A DNA stretch of 64,000 nucleotides, taken from Veillonella parvula. GTDB lineage: Bacteria; Bacillota; Negativicutes; Veillonellales; Veillonellaceae. Below the pieces are notes generated by a model. That model did not search any database and was not told the DNA's origin. It saw nothing but the letters and a program-made list of their open reading frames with translations. The stretch spans positions 607,501 to 671,500 of the forward strand of contig NZ_LR778174.1 of the NCBI RefSeq assembly GCF_902810435.1, in the 5' to 3' direction. The position numbers and the translations under genes are program-made. Positions 26,859 to 35,208 of the stretch are shown here, one piece after another (position 1 is the first letter of the stretch; each line of letters begins with the position of its first letter).

Positions 26859-28226
26859 ATGGAAATGGTATTAGAGTTCTTGCGTGATGTGCTGTCTCAA
26901 CCGGCACTTTTGATTGGTATTATGTCATGTATAGGCTTGATCGCCTTGAAACGTCCGTTTCATAAAATAATGACGGGCACATTAAAACCTATTCTCGGGT
27001 ATTTAATGTTAGCTGCAGGTGCGGGTGTTATCGTTAGCAATCTTGACCCATTGGGAAAAATGATTGAACATGGATTCCATATTACTGGTGTAGTGCCAAA
27101 TAATGAAGCTATCGTAGCTGTTGCACAAAAGGTACTTGGCGTTGAAACAATGTCTATTCTTGTTGTAGGCTTATTGATGAACTTATGTATTGCACGTTTT
27201 ACCAAGTTTAAATATGTGTTCTTAACAGGTCATCACAGCTTATTTATGGCATGCCTTATGTCTGCCGTACTTGGTACAGCCGGTTTATCCGGTATGGAAC
27301 TCATACTTGTAGGTGGTTTCTTAATGGGGGCTTGGTCTGCTATTTCTCCAGCTATTGGCCAAAGTTATACATCTAAAGTGACAGATGGTGATGAAATTGC
27401 CATTGGTCATTTTGGTAGTTTAGGCTACTATTTATCGGCTTGGGTTGCCAAATATGTTGGTAAAGCTGAAGATAGTACAGAAGATATTGAAATACCAGAA
27501 AAATGGGGCTTTTTACGTGACTCAACATTATCTACAGCATTAACTATGATTGTATTCTACTTAATTGCGGCTTTTGCGGCAGGTTCCGAGTTTGTAGCCA
27601 CTTTATCTGGTGATATGAGCCCATATTTATACGCTGTTATGAGTGCTATGAACTTTGCTGTTGGTGTAACAATCGTATACTCTGGTGTGCGTATGATCTT
27701 AGGTGATTTAATTCCTGCATTCCAAGGCATTGCTACAAAAATTATCCCTAATGCAATTCCAGCTGTAGATTGTGCCGTATTCTTCACCTATGCTCCAACT
27801 GCGGTGGTATTAGGTTTCCTTAGCTCCTTTATAGGTGGTATTATCGGTATGCTTATCCTTGGTGCTGTAGGTGGCGTATTAATCATTCCTGGTCTTGTGC
27901 CACACTTCTTCTGTGGTGCCACTGCAGGTATTTATGGCAATGCTACTGGTGGCCGTCGTGGTGCAGCAGTAGGCGCTTTCCTAAATGGTTTGGCTATTAC
28001 ATTCTTGCCAGCTTTGGCGCTTCCTGTTCTTGGTCAATTAGGCTTCCAAAATACAACCTTTGGTGATGCGGACTTTGCCGTAATGGGTCTAGTATTAGGT
28101 AATGCTTATGAATGGGTAGGTATGGCAGGTATTTATGGCATTGTAGCTATTGCCGCTTTAGTACTCATTGTTCCTAACTTTATTAAAACAAAGGGTAAAG
28201 TTATTAACTACGTAGAAGAGGATTAA
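26859..28226 (+). CDS. PTS EIIC permease, ascorbate (UlaA/SgaT)-like
   Basis: This 455-residue membrane protein has about 11 helices and matches the UlaA/SgaT fold; MTGTLKPILGYLMLAAGAG and the FFTYAPTAVVLGF segment are typical. It would translocate and phosphorylate a sugar acid such as ascorbate. SD AGGAGG. The stop overlaps the next ATG by one base. Confidence 0.92.
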   Translation: MEMVLEFLRDVLSQPALLIGIMSCIGLIALKRPFHKIMTGTLKPILGYLMLAAGAGVIVSNLDPLGKMIEHGFHITGVVPNNEAIVAVAQKVLGVETMSILVVGLLMNLCIARFTKFKYVFLTGHHSLFMACLMSAVLGTAGLSGMELILVGGFLMGAWSAISPAIGQSYTSKVTDGDEIAIGHFGSLGYYLSAWVAKYVGKAEDSTEDIEIPEKWGFLRDSTLSTALTMIVFYLIAAFAAGSEFVATLSGDMSPYLYAVMSAMNFAVGVTIVYSGVRMILGDLIPAFQGIATKIIPNAIPAVDCAVFFTYAPTAVVLGFLSSFIGGIIGMLILGAVGGVLIIPGLVPHFFCGATAGIYGNATGGRRGAAVGAFLNGLAITFLPALALPVLGQLGFQNTTFGDADFAVMGLVLGNAYEWVGMAGIYGIVAIAALVLIVPNFIKTKGKVINYVEED

Positions 28227-28621
28227 TGAAAATAACTGAGCAATATCGTAATGTAGTTGTTCGATATGTATTCCTGACTATTGGGGCCATAAGTTTTGCC
28301 CTTGGTACAGCAGGTATCGTACTACCACTATTGCCAACAGTCCCTTTTTATATGCTAACGTTATTTTGTTTGGCTCGTGGATCTGAACGACTCCATAAAA
28401 TGTTTTTGGCGTCTAGTTTATATCAAAAGACTGTTGCTGCTTATGAACGCGATAAAGCGTTGACATTGCGGGCAAAGTTGTCCATTCTCGTATCCGTTAG
28501 TGCCATAATGACAATTGGTGCCTATTTTAGTCAAGATATGCCTATTGCTCTAATGGTTATGGGCATTATATGGGTAGCTCATGTCATAGCAATAGCTTTT
28601 ATTATTAAAACAAAAAAATAG
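28226..28621 (+). CDS. YbaN/DUF454-family membrane protein
   Basis: This 131-residue protein has three to four membrane helices. The block LGTAGIVLPLLPTVPFYMLT, with the Gly/Pro-rich turn, is the DUF454 hallmark. The family has no firm function; some members sit near heme or respiration genes. Here it is translationally coupled to the PTS permease (TAATG) and followed by a terminator, so it closes that operon. Confidence 0.85.
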   Translation: MKITEQYRNVVVRYVFLTIGAISFALGTAGIVLPLLPTVPFYMLTLFCLARGSERLHKMFLASSLYQKTVAAYERDKALTLRAKLSILVSVSAIMTIGAYFSQDMPIALMVMGIIWVAHVIAIAFIIKTKK

Positions 28622-28647
28622 AAACTTATATCCTTAGTTTTGAATAT

Positions 28648-28697
28648 AGCCTCATGAATTAAGTTCTTGTAGTTTAATTTATGAGGCTTATTTTATA
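28648..28697 (+). terminator. Terminator after the PTS operon
   Basis: AGCCTCATGAATTAA pairs with TTAATTTATGAGGCT (one mismatch), followed by TATTTTAT. Confidence 0.75.
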
Positions 28698-28798
28698 GCA
28701 AACTAACTATATCTTAATGATGATATTAATTATTCTATATTACTAAAGCTAACTAGCTTATATTTTTAAATATAAAATGAATTATTACTATTTTGAAG

Positions 28799-28830
28799 TT
28801 GACAATGACTATCAATAAGTATACTATAAT
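28799..28830 (+). promoter_or_regulatory. Fur-box-like site over the promoter of the AraC-type regulator
   Basis: TGACAATGACTATCA (28800-28814) matches the 7-1-7 Fur core TGATAATnATTATCA at 12 of 14 positions. It overlaps a -35 TTGACA (28799-28804), followed after 17 bp by TACTAT, with an overlapping TATAAT at 28825-28830. This implies iron repression of the regulator. Confidence 0.65.
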
Positions 28831-28878
28831 ATAATATTATTAATTTATGTTTATAGAATTTGTGTATATGGTGATAGT

Positions 28879-29769
28879 ATGAATCCACATAATCATGCGG
28901 CCTCACATGCTGGAACATCTATGTCAAGGTATACGGTGTTTGACGGTATCGATCTAATGTTTCTAGATGTGAAGCAAGAGACGATTCAATTTTATGCTAA
29001 ATCACATACCAAGACGTTTGCTATAAATCACTGTGAAGAGGGGCGCATAGAGTGCAAGTTTTCATCTGGTGAGTATTTATATATGGGGCCAGGGGATATG
29101 TCGTTAGGTTGGCATATACGCTCTGATTATCAACATGAAAATTACTTTCCTACAAAATTATTTAAAGGAATTGTATTATTAGTAGATGTTGAAAAAGCTC
29201 AACCCGTATTAGATGCACTTGTTAGTGATTCTCGAATTGATTTGACTGAGTTGGCCAATCGGTTTTGTGAGCATTCTGATTTTGGTATGATGATGGAAGA
29301 AACGGAAACTGTTCGTCACATTTTTTCCAGTTTATATAATGTGTCAGATCAAATAAAAGAGCACTATTTTAAATTAAAAGTGATTGAAATCTTTTTATTA
29401 TTATCTGTTATCTCTACAGCTAATCCTGAAAAGAGAAGTACCTATAGAAAGCAACAGGTAGATATTGTAAAAGCTGTAAGTGAATATGTATCAACACAGT
29501 TTATGAAGCGTATTACTATTGATTCCTTGTCTGAACAGTTTGATATTCCTACATCTACCCTGAAACGTTGCTTTAAAGGTGTATTTGGTACAACCATACA
29601 TCAATATCTAAAAGAATGTCGTATTAATGCGGCGAAGCGATTGCTTCAAGACTCAGATCAGTCTATTTTAGAAATCGCTAATGCGGTAGGGTATGAGAAT
29701 GGTAGTAAATTTACTAGTGCATTCAAAGAGGCTACTGGTGTAACGCCAAGTGCTTATCGTAAGGTCTAA
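28879..29769 (+). CDS. AraC/PchR-like transcriptional activator
   Basis: This 296-residue regulator has an N-terminal sensing domain (about 1-180) and a C-terminal AraC double helix-turn-helix (about 190-296): ITIDSLSEQFDIPTSTLKR and SILEIANAVGYENGSKFTSA. The C-terminal GVTPSAYRK is standard. It resembles PchR, which senses siderophore and activates receptor genes. It directly precedes two TonB-dependent receptor genes and has a Fur-box-like promoter, so it likely activates them in response to iron limitation plus ligand. Ligand unknown. Confidence 0.9.
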   Translation: MNPHNHAASHAGTSMSRYTVFDGIDLMFLDVKQETIQFYAKSHTKTFAINHCEEGRIECKFSSGEYLYMGPGDMSLGWHIRSDYQHENYFPTKLFKGIVLLVDVEKAQPVLDALVSDSRIDLTELANRFCEHSDFGMMMEETETVRHIFSSLYNVSDQIKEHYFKLKVIEIFLLLSVISTANPEKRSTYRKQQVDIVKAVSEYVSTQFMKRITIDSLSEQFDIPTSTLKRCFKGVFGTTIHQYLKECRINAAKRLLQDSDQSILEIANAVGYENGSKFTSAFKEATGVTPSAYRKV

Positions 29770-29847
29770 ATAATTTGGACCTTATATTATCCTAGCTAAA
29801 AATTTTTGTGCTTTAGGCTAGGTTTGATAGTCTATGAAAATTAAATA

Positions 29848-29962
29848 TTGTCCTAAACGTATATTTTTGGTCTATTCGGAGTAGATATGTATAATACACT
29901 TTGCTACTATTAAACCTGTAAATGATTTTCAATGTCATTTGGTTGTAGTGGTAAAGTGTATT
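29848..29962 (+). promoter_or_regulatory. Leader/operator of receptor gene 1 (duplicated element, copy 1)
   Basis: This copy contains TTGGTC (29867-29872), 17 bp, TATAAT (29890-29895). A long inverted repeat follows (29893-29902 with 29953-29962; inner CTAC/GTAG) enclosing the palindrome AATGATTTTCAATGTCATT (29921-29939), which is Fur-box-like. The same element precedes receptor gene 2, with compensatory base changes in the outer stem. Confidence 0.65.
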
Positions 29963-30001
29963 TTTATATGCATAGTTAAATATATGTGTGGAGGAAATTT
30001 A

Positions 30002-33000
30002 ATGAATAGGAGTTGGGTGCGGGCAAGGAGATATGTCATACTATCCTGTGCAGTAGCGTGCTGGTTGCAAATGCCGGTGGTTATGGCGGACAATGCGACT
30101 GTAACAACCGATGTGGTTCATGTTCGCGGTACATGGGCTGAAGAGCAGGCAAAACAAGAGTCTCAGCAGACGACGATTATCACGAAGAAGGATATTGTCA
30201 AAAAGCAGGCAAAATCCGTAGAAGATATTGTGTTTTCCGAAACTGGCGTATCTAGAACCGTCGATTCGATGGGGCGCGTCGGCGTATCTATCCGTGGAGC
30301 GGATCCTCGTCATACCTTGATTCTTGTGGATGGACAGCCTGTGATGGGCGACCTTGCCAAATATCAAGGTGCTGGTGATGAATTACAACGTCTCGGTACA
30401 GAAAATGTGGAACGCATAGAAATTATCCAAGGTGCGGCTAGTGCTAAATACGGATCCGATGCCATCGGTGGTGTTATTAATGTTATTACCAATAAACCGC
30501 GTAAGACCGCTGGCCTTCAGTTTAATGCGGAAGGTCGTAGAACTAAAGGCGACGGTGATATCGTACCGTTTTCCAATTTCTTTATGCGCGCTGATTCTGG
30601 CTCATTAGGTAAGTTAAAAGTTAATATTCACGGTAGTAAACGTGACATTATGCCTATTTATGCCAGCGAGCAGCGTCGTATCAGCGCTATGACCAATGAT
30701 GAAGACCACGGTTTTTTAAAGAATTCCCTACGGTATTACGGTACAAATTCTAATATAGGTTTGGCCGCTACGTATGATATTAATGATAAGCAGTCTTTGG
30801 GAATTCGCATCGATCGGTATAATGAGGACTTAGAACGGTATGTAAAGCGCAGTACTTCTTATTTGGAACCTCAGGTTCATTACAAACGGGATTTAGACAG
30901 GAATAATCTTAATTTGACATATACTGGTCAGGACAATAAGAGTTCTTGGAAAGCGGAACTGAATTATACGCGGACCAAAGAAGATGATGTAACATTAACC
31001 AGTGACTATGGGAACAGTACCTATGAAGGGAAAAATACATTAAACTATGTGGATAATGTAGATCATCGTCAATGGAGCGTAACACTCGGGGCAGACACAC
31101 AAGTCAATAAGAAACATCTCTTGTCTTATGGTATTGGGTTTATACGGGAGACAGGCGAAGGTAGCAGACTTAAAAATGCGCCTCATACCTATAAACGGCA
31201 TATCGATCCCTGGGATTACGATAAAAGTCTAGCTGTAAAAAACGGTGTTCCTTCATCCACAATTTATGACCATTCTTTCAGAAAAAACGACGCTGGTGTA
31301 GAGCAGTGGAATAAGGAGAAAGAATGGTATAACGGGGATAAAAGTAAGCCAAATACATTGCCGGAATTTACTTACGAAGAATATCTTCAATATTTGGATC
31401 CCCAGGCGGGAATTGATTCGGCGGCCGTAATGGGGCTTGTGGATGGCCCTGTGACGGAGCGTACGCTGAAAAAACGGAATCCTGAAGCTTATGCGCGATA
31501 TCAGCAGTTTGCTAAACGTTTGTTAGCGGAGAATAAAGAATTTATTGAAGACTATCATTTTAATAAGGAAGGCCGAAAAGATGAGAACGGTAAGTATTAT
31601 CCTGCACTTTATGATGCCTATTTACCGAGCTTTTACTATGGCGCCGTACCGGATTTTGATTCTACGAAGTTGAAATTAAACGGAGCTTATTTTAAAGAAG
31701 AGTATTTAAAACGCGTTAATCAACAGACCGCAGGACGTGCGGAGATCAAGAAACAGAATTTCTTTATTCAGGATACGTGGCAGGTTAATAAAAATACTAC
31801 TTTATCACCAATTATAAGACTGGATCATAGTGATTTATTTGGCTCCAATTGGTCGTTTAATTTCGGCATGACGCACAATGTACATGGAAATGTACACCGC
31901 AGATTAAAGGCTAATGTGGGTACCAGCTATACGGAACCCGGTATGGGCGAGCTGTATTATAACTGGGAAATGTATGGCCCGAATATTACAAATGCCACAA
32001 TCGGTGGAGGTGAAGCCCGATTAGGTTGGTATTGGGTCGGAAATCCGAACCTTAAACCAGAGAAATCCATGAATTTCGACCTTTCTTTGGAAGGGGAAAA
32101 TAAAAATACCTATGGTAAAGTAACCGTATTCCACAATAATATTCGGAATTATATGTCGATTTACAATACGGGATATTTGATGGATTTTTATCCTCAATAT
32201 GATGAATCTACCACATATGGAGCGGCGAAATTTGCGCATGCGCCGGATATGATTTACAGTTTCCGTAATATTGGCAAGGCCCAAATCACAGGTCTTCAAT
32301 TTGAAGTGAAACAGACTTTGAATAAGCACTGGAAAGCCCGTTTGGGATATACGTATTTACGAGCGCTTAATAAGAGCGATAAAGATATGCCTCGTGAATT
32401 ACTGGATAAACCGCGTCATAAAGTGGATATCGGTGTGGATTTTGAGGATAAGGCCAGTGGATGGAGCGGTAGCCTGTGGGGCGATTATTATATTCATATG
32501 CTGGATAGTAACTCCTTGTCTGGCGGCGGTAATTATATGGTATCTTATATTGATCCTAATAATTCCGATCGTTCCGTTATCAGATATAATTTGAATAATA
32601 GAAGAACCGCCGATATGTATGAACATAAAACTTACGGCATATGGAATTTGATGATTCAAAAGAAGATTGATAAGGATTCACGAATCTATTTCGGTATTGA
32701 TAATCTCTTTAACCATCGTGATGATGATCGGGCTCTATCGGCTCGAGTATATCGTATTGGATTAAATATGAAATTCGGTTTCGGTTCAGGTGAAAGTAAA
32801 ACGAAACTTACGAAGGAGCAGTTTGAATCGTTACCTCCGGTTATGCTGCATGATTTTATTACGCGTCCTTTCGATACAGACAGAAAACGAGGTACGGAAT
32901 TGGTAGGTGACTATCGTGTACGTAATGACAGTCATCTTGGATCCGATCGTCCTGCTACGCGGGTGACGACTACTAGTTACGTATCCGACGAGGCCGCAAA

Positions 33001-35023
33001 GAATCTGGCGGATCGGAAGGAACACGGCTTGAATCAACGTATACGTGTCGGTGTCGATGCTCGCATTAACGATAATACGAATATACGTGTTGTAGGCAGT
33101 GCTTCCGGACAGAGCGGTGTGGACAGTGGTCATGAAACAGAGGGGTCTAAAGGGTTTAATCATCAGAGACTCGATGAATTGGATGTAACTCATCATGAAT
33201 CCAAGTGGGATTATAGTATTGGACGTATCACGGAATCCATGGGGGTTACAGGTTATTGGTTTAATAAGGAATATGACGGTCTTCGTAGTGTTTGGACGAA
33301 TAAGAATACTCAAGTCCGTATCGGTGTGGGGACCTTTAAACATAGTACGGGAATTAGCGATAGTGCTTATACTCATGCTATTTATACGCATTTTAAACGG
33401 GTTCCAACGGTAGAGGAATTCTTAGGTGTTACTATGGATTCGGACGGTGCTAATAAGGAACTCATCGTACCAAATGCAGGGAATACTATTAATTTCTACC
33501 AGCAATTAAAAGCCTTGCGCGATAAGGAAGGCGCTTTAGATGCGGAGGTAGGTACATTAAAGAAAAAAATCGATGATATGACTTCCGATATCTGGTCTAA
33601 AGAATTTATTGACGGCATGTCCGCGGATCAATTGGCTCCATTAAAAGCGGAGCTGGCAAAGTTGGAAGCATCATTGCCGGATGTGGAAGCTCGTGTGGCG
33701 AAAGAAAGGGAACCTTTGCGAGCTGCGCAGTTTGATGTGTTGCGCCGGATGCAGGAAATCGCGGTGAAAGCTTATGGTGCGGATGCGGCTAAACAGACTG
33801 TATCGATTAAGATGCCAGATGTGTCGGTAACGTATTCTTATAAATCGCGATACTATGATGAAGATGATGAACAATGGTATGAAGATGAACGTACTTTCAC
33901 TCAGAAAATAGCACCGGGAACGATTGGGCTTGATAAGAAAAACCCATTGTTTGAAATGAAGTTGAGTGATACCTTTGTTCTTGCTAATGGCGGAAAACCG
34001 TTTATTTCAAATTGGTATAATCAGAATAAGGCGGCTATCGTAGAGGCGTATCGTGCCAAGGCGAAAGATATAGCAACCTATAGTTTCGGTAATAATCCAT
34101 ATACGATGAAATTTGAAGATAATGCCTTTGACGGGCTGGACGAGTCTATTTATAAGGCAAATGTCGTTGATATTAACGACTCCGGCACATCCGGTCTTAT
34201 TAACGTAAAAGGAAGTGCCTATTATCCTTCTATGATAGCTTCGTACTTTAATAGCTTGGCTCGAATGCTTGAAAAAGCGGACGGCAACAGTCGTTTGCCG
34301 AGAGAGGCGTTAGGAAAATATACAGGTGCTGTTATTCCTTCAATAGGTGTCGTATTGGAGCGGGATACAATTCCACCAATTGAAAAGGCTGCCTATGTTC
34401 AAGTTAAACATATGGTAACACCTCGACTTGGCTTAGCTGCATGGTACTTGCGCTCCTTTGGCGGTAGTGACTATCGCTTCTATACGGCGAATGGTAATGC
34501 TACAGAAGCGCATGAATTCAACAATATGGCTAATATTTTCGGTGTTGGAGCTAAGTATCAATTAAATCATAATGTAAGTATTTCCTTCGACTATGGACAA
34601 AACCGTAGTGACTTTGGTCGCTTCATGAATGGCAATACTCATTATGAACATAAGGCTGGATCTGCTCAATTCGATATCAAGGGTCGTGATATAGGTGGTG
34701 TACCTCATTTCTGGGCATTGCGCTTTGATGTTGGCCGCGTTGATATGAATAAACCTGGCTCTTGGAATGCCTATGTGGACTATAAATACTTTGCTCATGG
34801 CTCCTTCTTCGGCGGCAATGGCACAGAGGCTGTACCTGACCGTTACTTGGATGGTATTAAGAGCTTTACCTTTGGTGGTGGCTATGTGCCAACTAAAGAT
34901 CTTCTTTTACAAGCATTCTATACATTTGATGCTAAAGGGATTAATAAACGAGATACCTTATATGGATCTGAAAACTTCAAACTTGGGAATTATACTCGTT
35001 TCCAAATGACGTATAAATTCTAA
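30002..35023 (+). CDS. Giant TonB-dependent receptor fused to a second beta-barrel (paralogue 1)
   Basis: 1673 residues, about twice a normal receptor. A signal peptide (cleaved near VMA-DN, about residue 29) is followed by a TonB-box-like TVTTDVVHVRG and a plug domain (about 45-170) ending in GAASAKYGSDAIGGVINVIT. The 22-strand-type barrel has GNPNLKPEKSMNFDL and ends with an FGIDNLFNHRDDDRA...RIGLNMKFGFG strand near residue 927. A second region (about 930-1673) contains repeated amphipathic strands, a coiled-coil insertion (about 1163-1255) and a terminal strand ending in Phe (RFQMTYKF). The start at 30002 has GGAGG 9 bp upstream. Heme as substrate is inferred from the downstream hutW-like gene. 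Confidence 0.9.
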   Translation: MNRSWVRARRYVILSCAVACWLQMPVVMADNATVTTDVVHVRGTWAEEQAKQESQQTTIITKKDIVKKQAKSVEDIVFSETGVSRTVDSMGRVGVSIRGADPRHTLILVDGQPVMGDLAKYQGAGDELQRLGTENVERIEIIQGAASAKYGSDAIGGVINVITNKPRKTAGLQFNAEGRRTKGDGDIVPFSNFFMRADSGSLGKLKVNIHGSKRDIMPIYASEQRRISAMTNDEDHGFLKNSLRYYGTNSNIGLAATYDINDKQSLGIRIDRYNEDLERYVKRSTSYLEPQVHYKRDLDRNNLNLTYTGQDNKSSWKAELNYTRTKEDDVTLTSDYGNSTYEGKNTLNYVDNVDHRQWSVTLGADTQVNKKHLLSYGIGFIRETGEGSRLKNAPHTYKRHIDPWDYDKSLAVKNGVPSSTIYDHSFRKNDAGVEQWNKEKEWYNGDKSKPNTLPEFTYEEYLQYLDPQAGIDSAAVMGLVDGPVTERTLKKRNPEAYARYQQFAKRLLAENKEFIEDYHFNKEGRKDENGKYYPALYDAYLPSFYYGAVPDFDSTKLKLNGAYFKEEYLKRVNQQTAGRAEIKKQNFFIQDTWQVNKNTTLSPIIRLDHSDLFGSNWSFNFGMTHNVHGNVHRRLKANVGTSYTEPGMGELYYNWEMYGPNITNATIGGGEARLGWYWVGNPNLKPEKSMNFDLSLEGENKNTYGKVTVFHNNIRNYMSIYNTGYLMDFYPQYDESTTYGAAKFAHAPDMIYSFRNIGKAQITGLQFEVKQTLNKHWKARLGYTYLRALNKSDKDMPRELLDKPRHKVDIGVDFEDKASGWSGSLWGDYYIHMLDSNSLSGGGNYMVSYIDPNNSDRSVIRYNLNNRRTADMYEHKTYGIWNLMIQKKIDKDSRIYFGIDNLFNHRDDDRALSARVYRIGLNMKFGFGSGESKTKLTKEQFESLPPVMLHDFITRPFDTDRKRGTELVGDYRVRNDSHLGSDRPATRVTTTSYVSDEAAKNLADRKEHGLNQRIRVGVDARINDNTNIRVVGSASGQSGVDSGHETEGSKGFNHQRLDELDVTHHESKWDYSIGRITESMGVTGYWFNKEYDGLRSVWTNKNTQVRIGVGTFKHSTGISDSAYTHAIYTHFKRVPTVEEFLGVTMDSDGANKELIVPNAGNTINFYQQLKALRDKEGALDAEVGTLKKKIDDMTSDIWSKEFIDGMSADQLAPLKAELAKLEASLPDVEARVAKEREPLRAAQFDVLRRMQEIAVKAYGADAAKQTVSIKMPDVSVTYSYKSRYYDEDDEQWYEDERTFTQKIAPGTIGLDKKNPLFEMKLSDTFVLANGGKPFISNWYNQNKAAIVEAYRAKAKDIATYSFGNNPYTMKFEDNAFDGLDESIYKANVVDINDSGTSGLINVKGSAYYPSMIASYFNSLARMLEKADGNSRLPREALGKYTGAVIPSIGVVLERDTIPPIEKAAYVQVKHMVTPRLGLAAWYLRSFGGSDYRFYTANGNATEAHEFNNMANIFGVGAKYQLNHNVSISFDYGQNRSDFGRFMNGNTHYEHKAGSAQFDIKGRDIGGVPHFWALRFDVGRVDMNKPGSWNAYVDYKYFAHGSFFGGNGTEAVPDRYLDGIKSFTFGGGYVPTKDLLLQAFYTFDAKGINKRDTLYGSENFKLGNYTRFQMTYKF

Positions 35024-35034
35024 AAATTATGTCC

Positions 35035-35148
35035 GATTTGTCCGAAACGTATATTTTTGGTCTATTCGGAGTAGATATGCAAGATACACTTTGCTAACAT
35101 TAAAATGTGAATGATATTCAATGTCATTATATGTTAGTGAAGTGTATC
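35035..35148 (+). promoter_or_regulatory. Leader/operator of receptor gene 2 (duplicated element, copy 2)
   Basis: This copy shares a block with copy 1 around ACGTATATTTTTGGTCTATT, then a continuous 18-bp imperfect stem (35083-35100 with 35131-35148) around AATGATATTCAATGTCATT (35110-35128), a Fur-like palindrome. The -10 position reads CAAGAT instead of TATAAT, so this promoter may be weaker. The stem plus the following T-run (CTTTTT) may also terminate transcripts from gene 1. Confidence 0.65.
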
Positions 35149-35208
35149 TTTTTATATTTGTGTGTAAGATACAAGATATATGTTTAGTTATAAGTTTAGG
35201 AGGGCATA

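Noticed and set aside
29939-30001. Upstream in-frame start of receptor gene 1
   Set aside because: It would place 21 residues before a normal signal peptide and starts inside the Fur-like palindrome; GGAGG supports the ATG at 30002.
32831-33391. 186-codon open frame antisense to receptor gene 1
   Set aside because: It is an antisense shadow with an unlikely His/Ile/Thr-rich composition, and no equivalent open frame was noted in paralogue 2.
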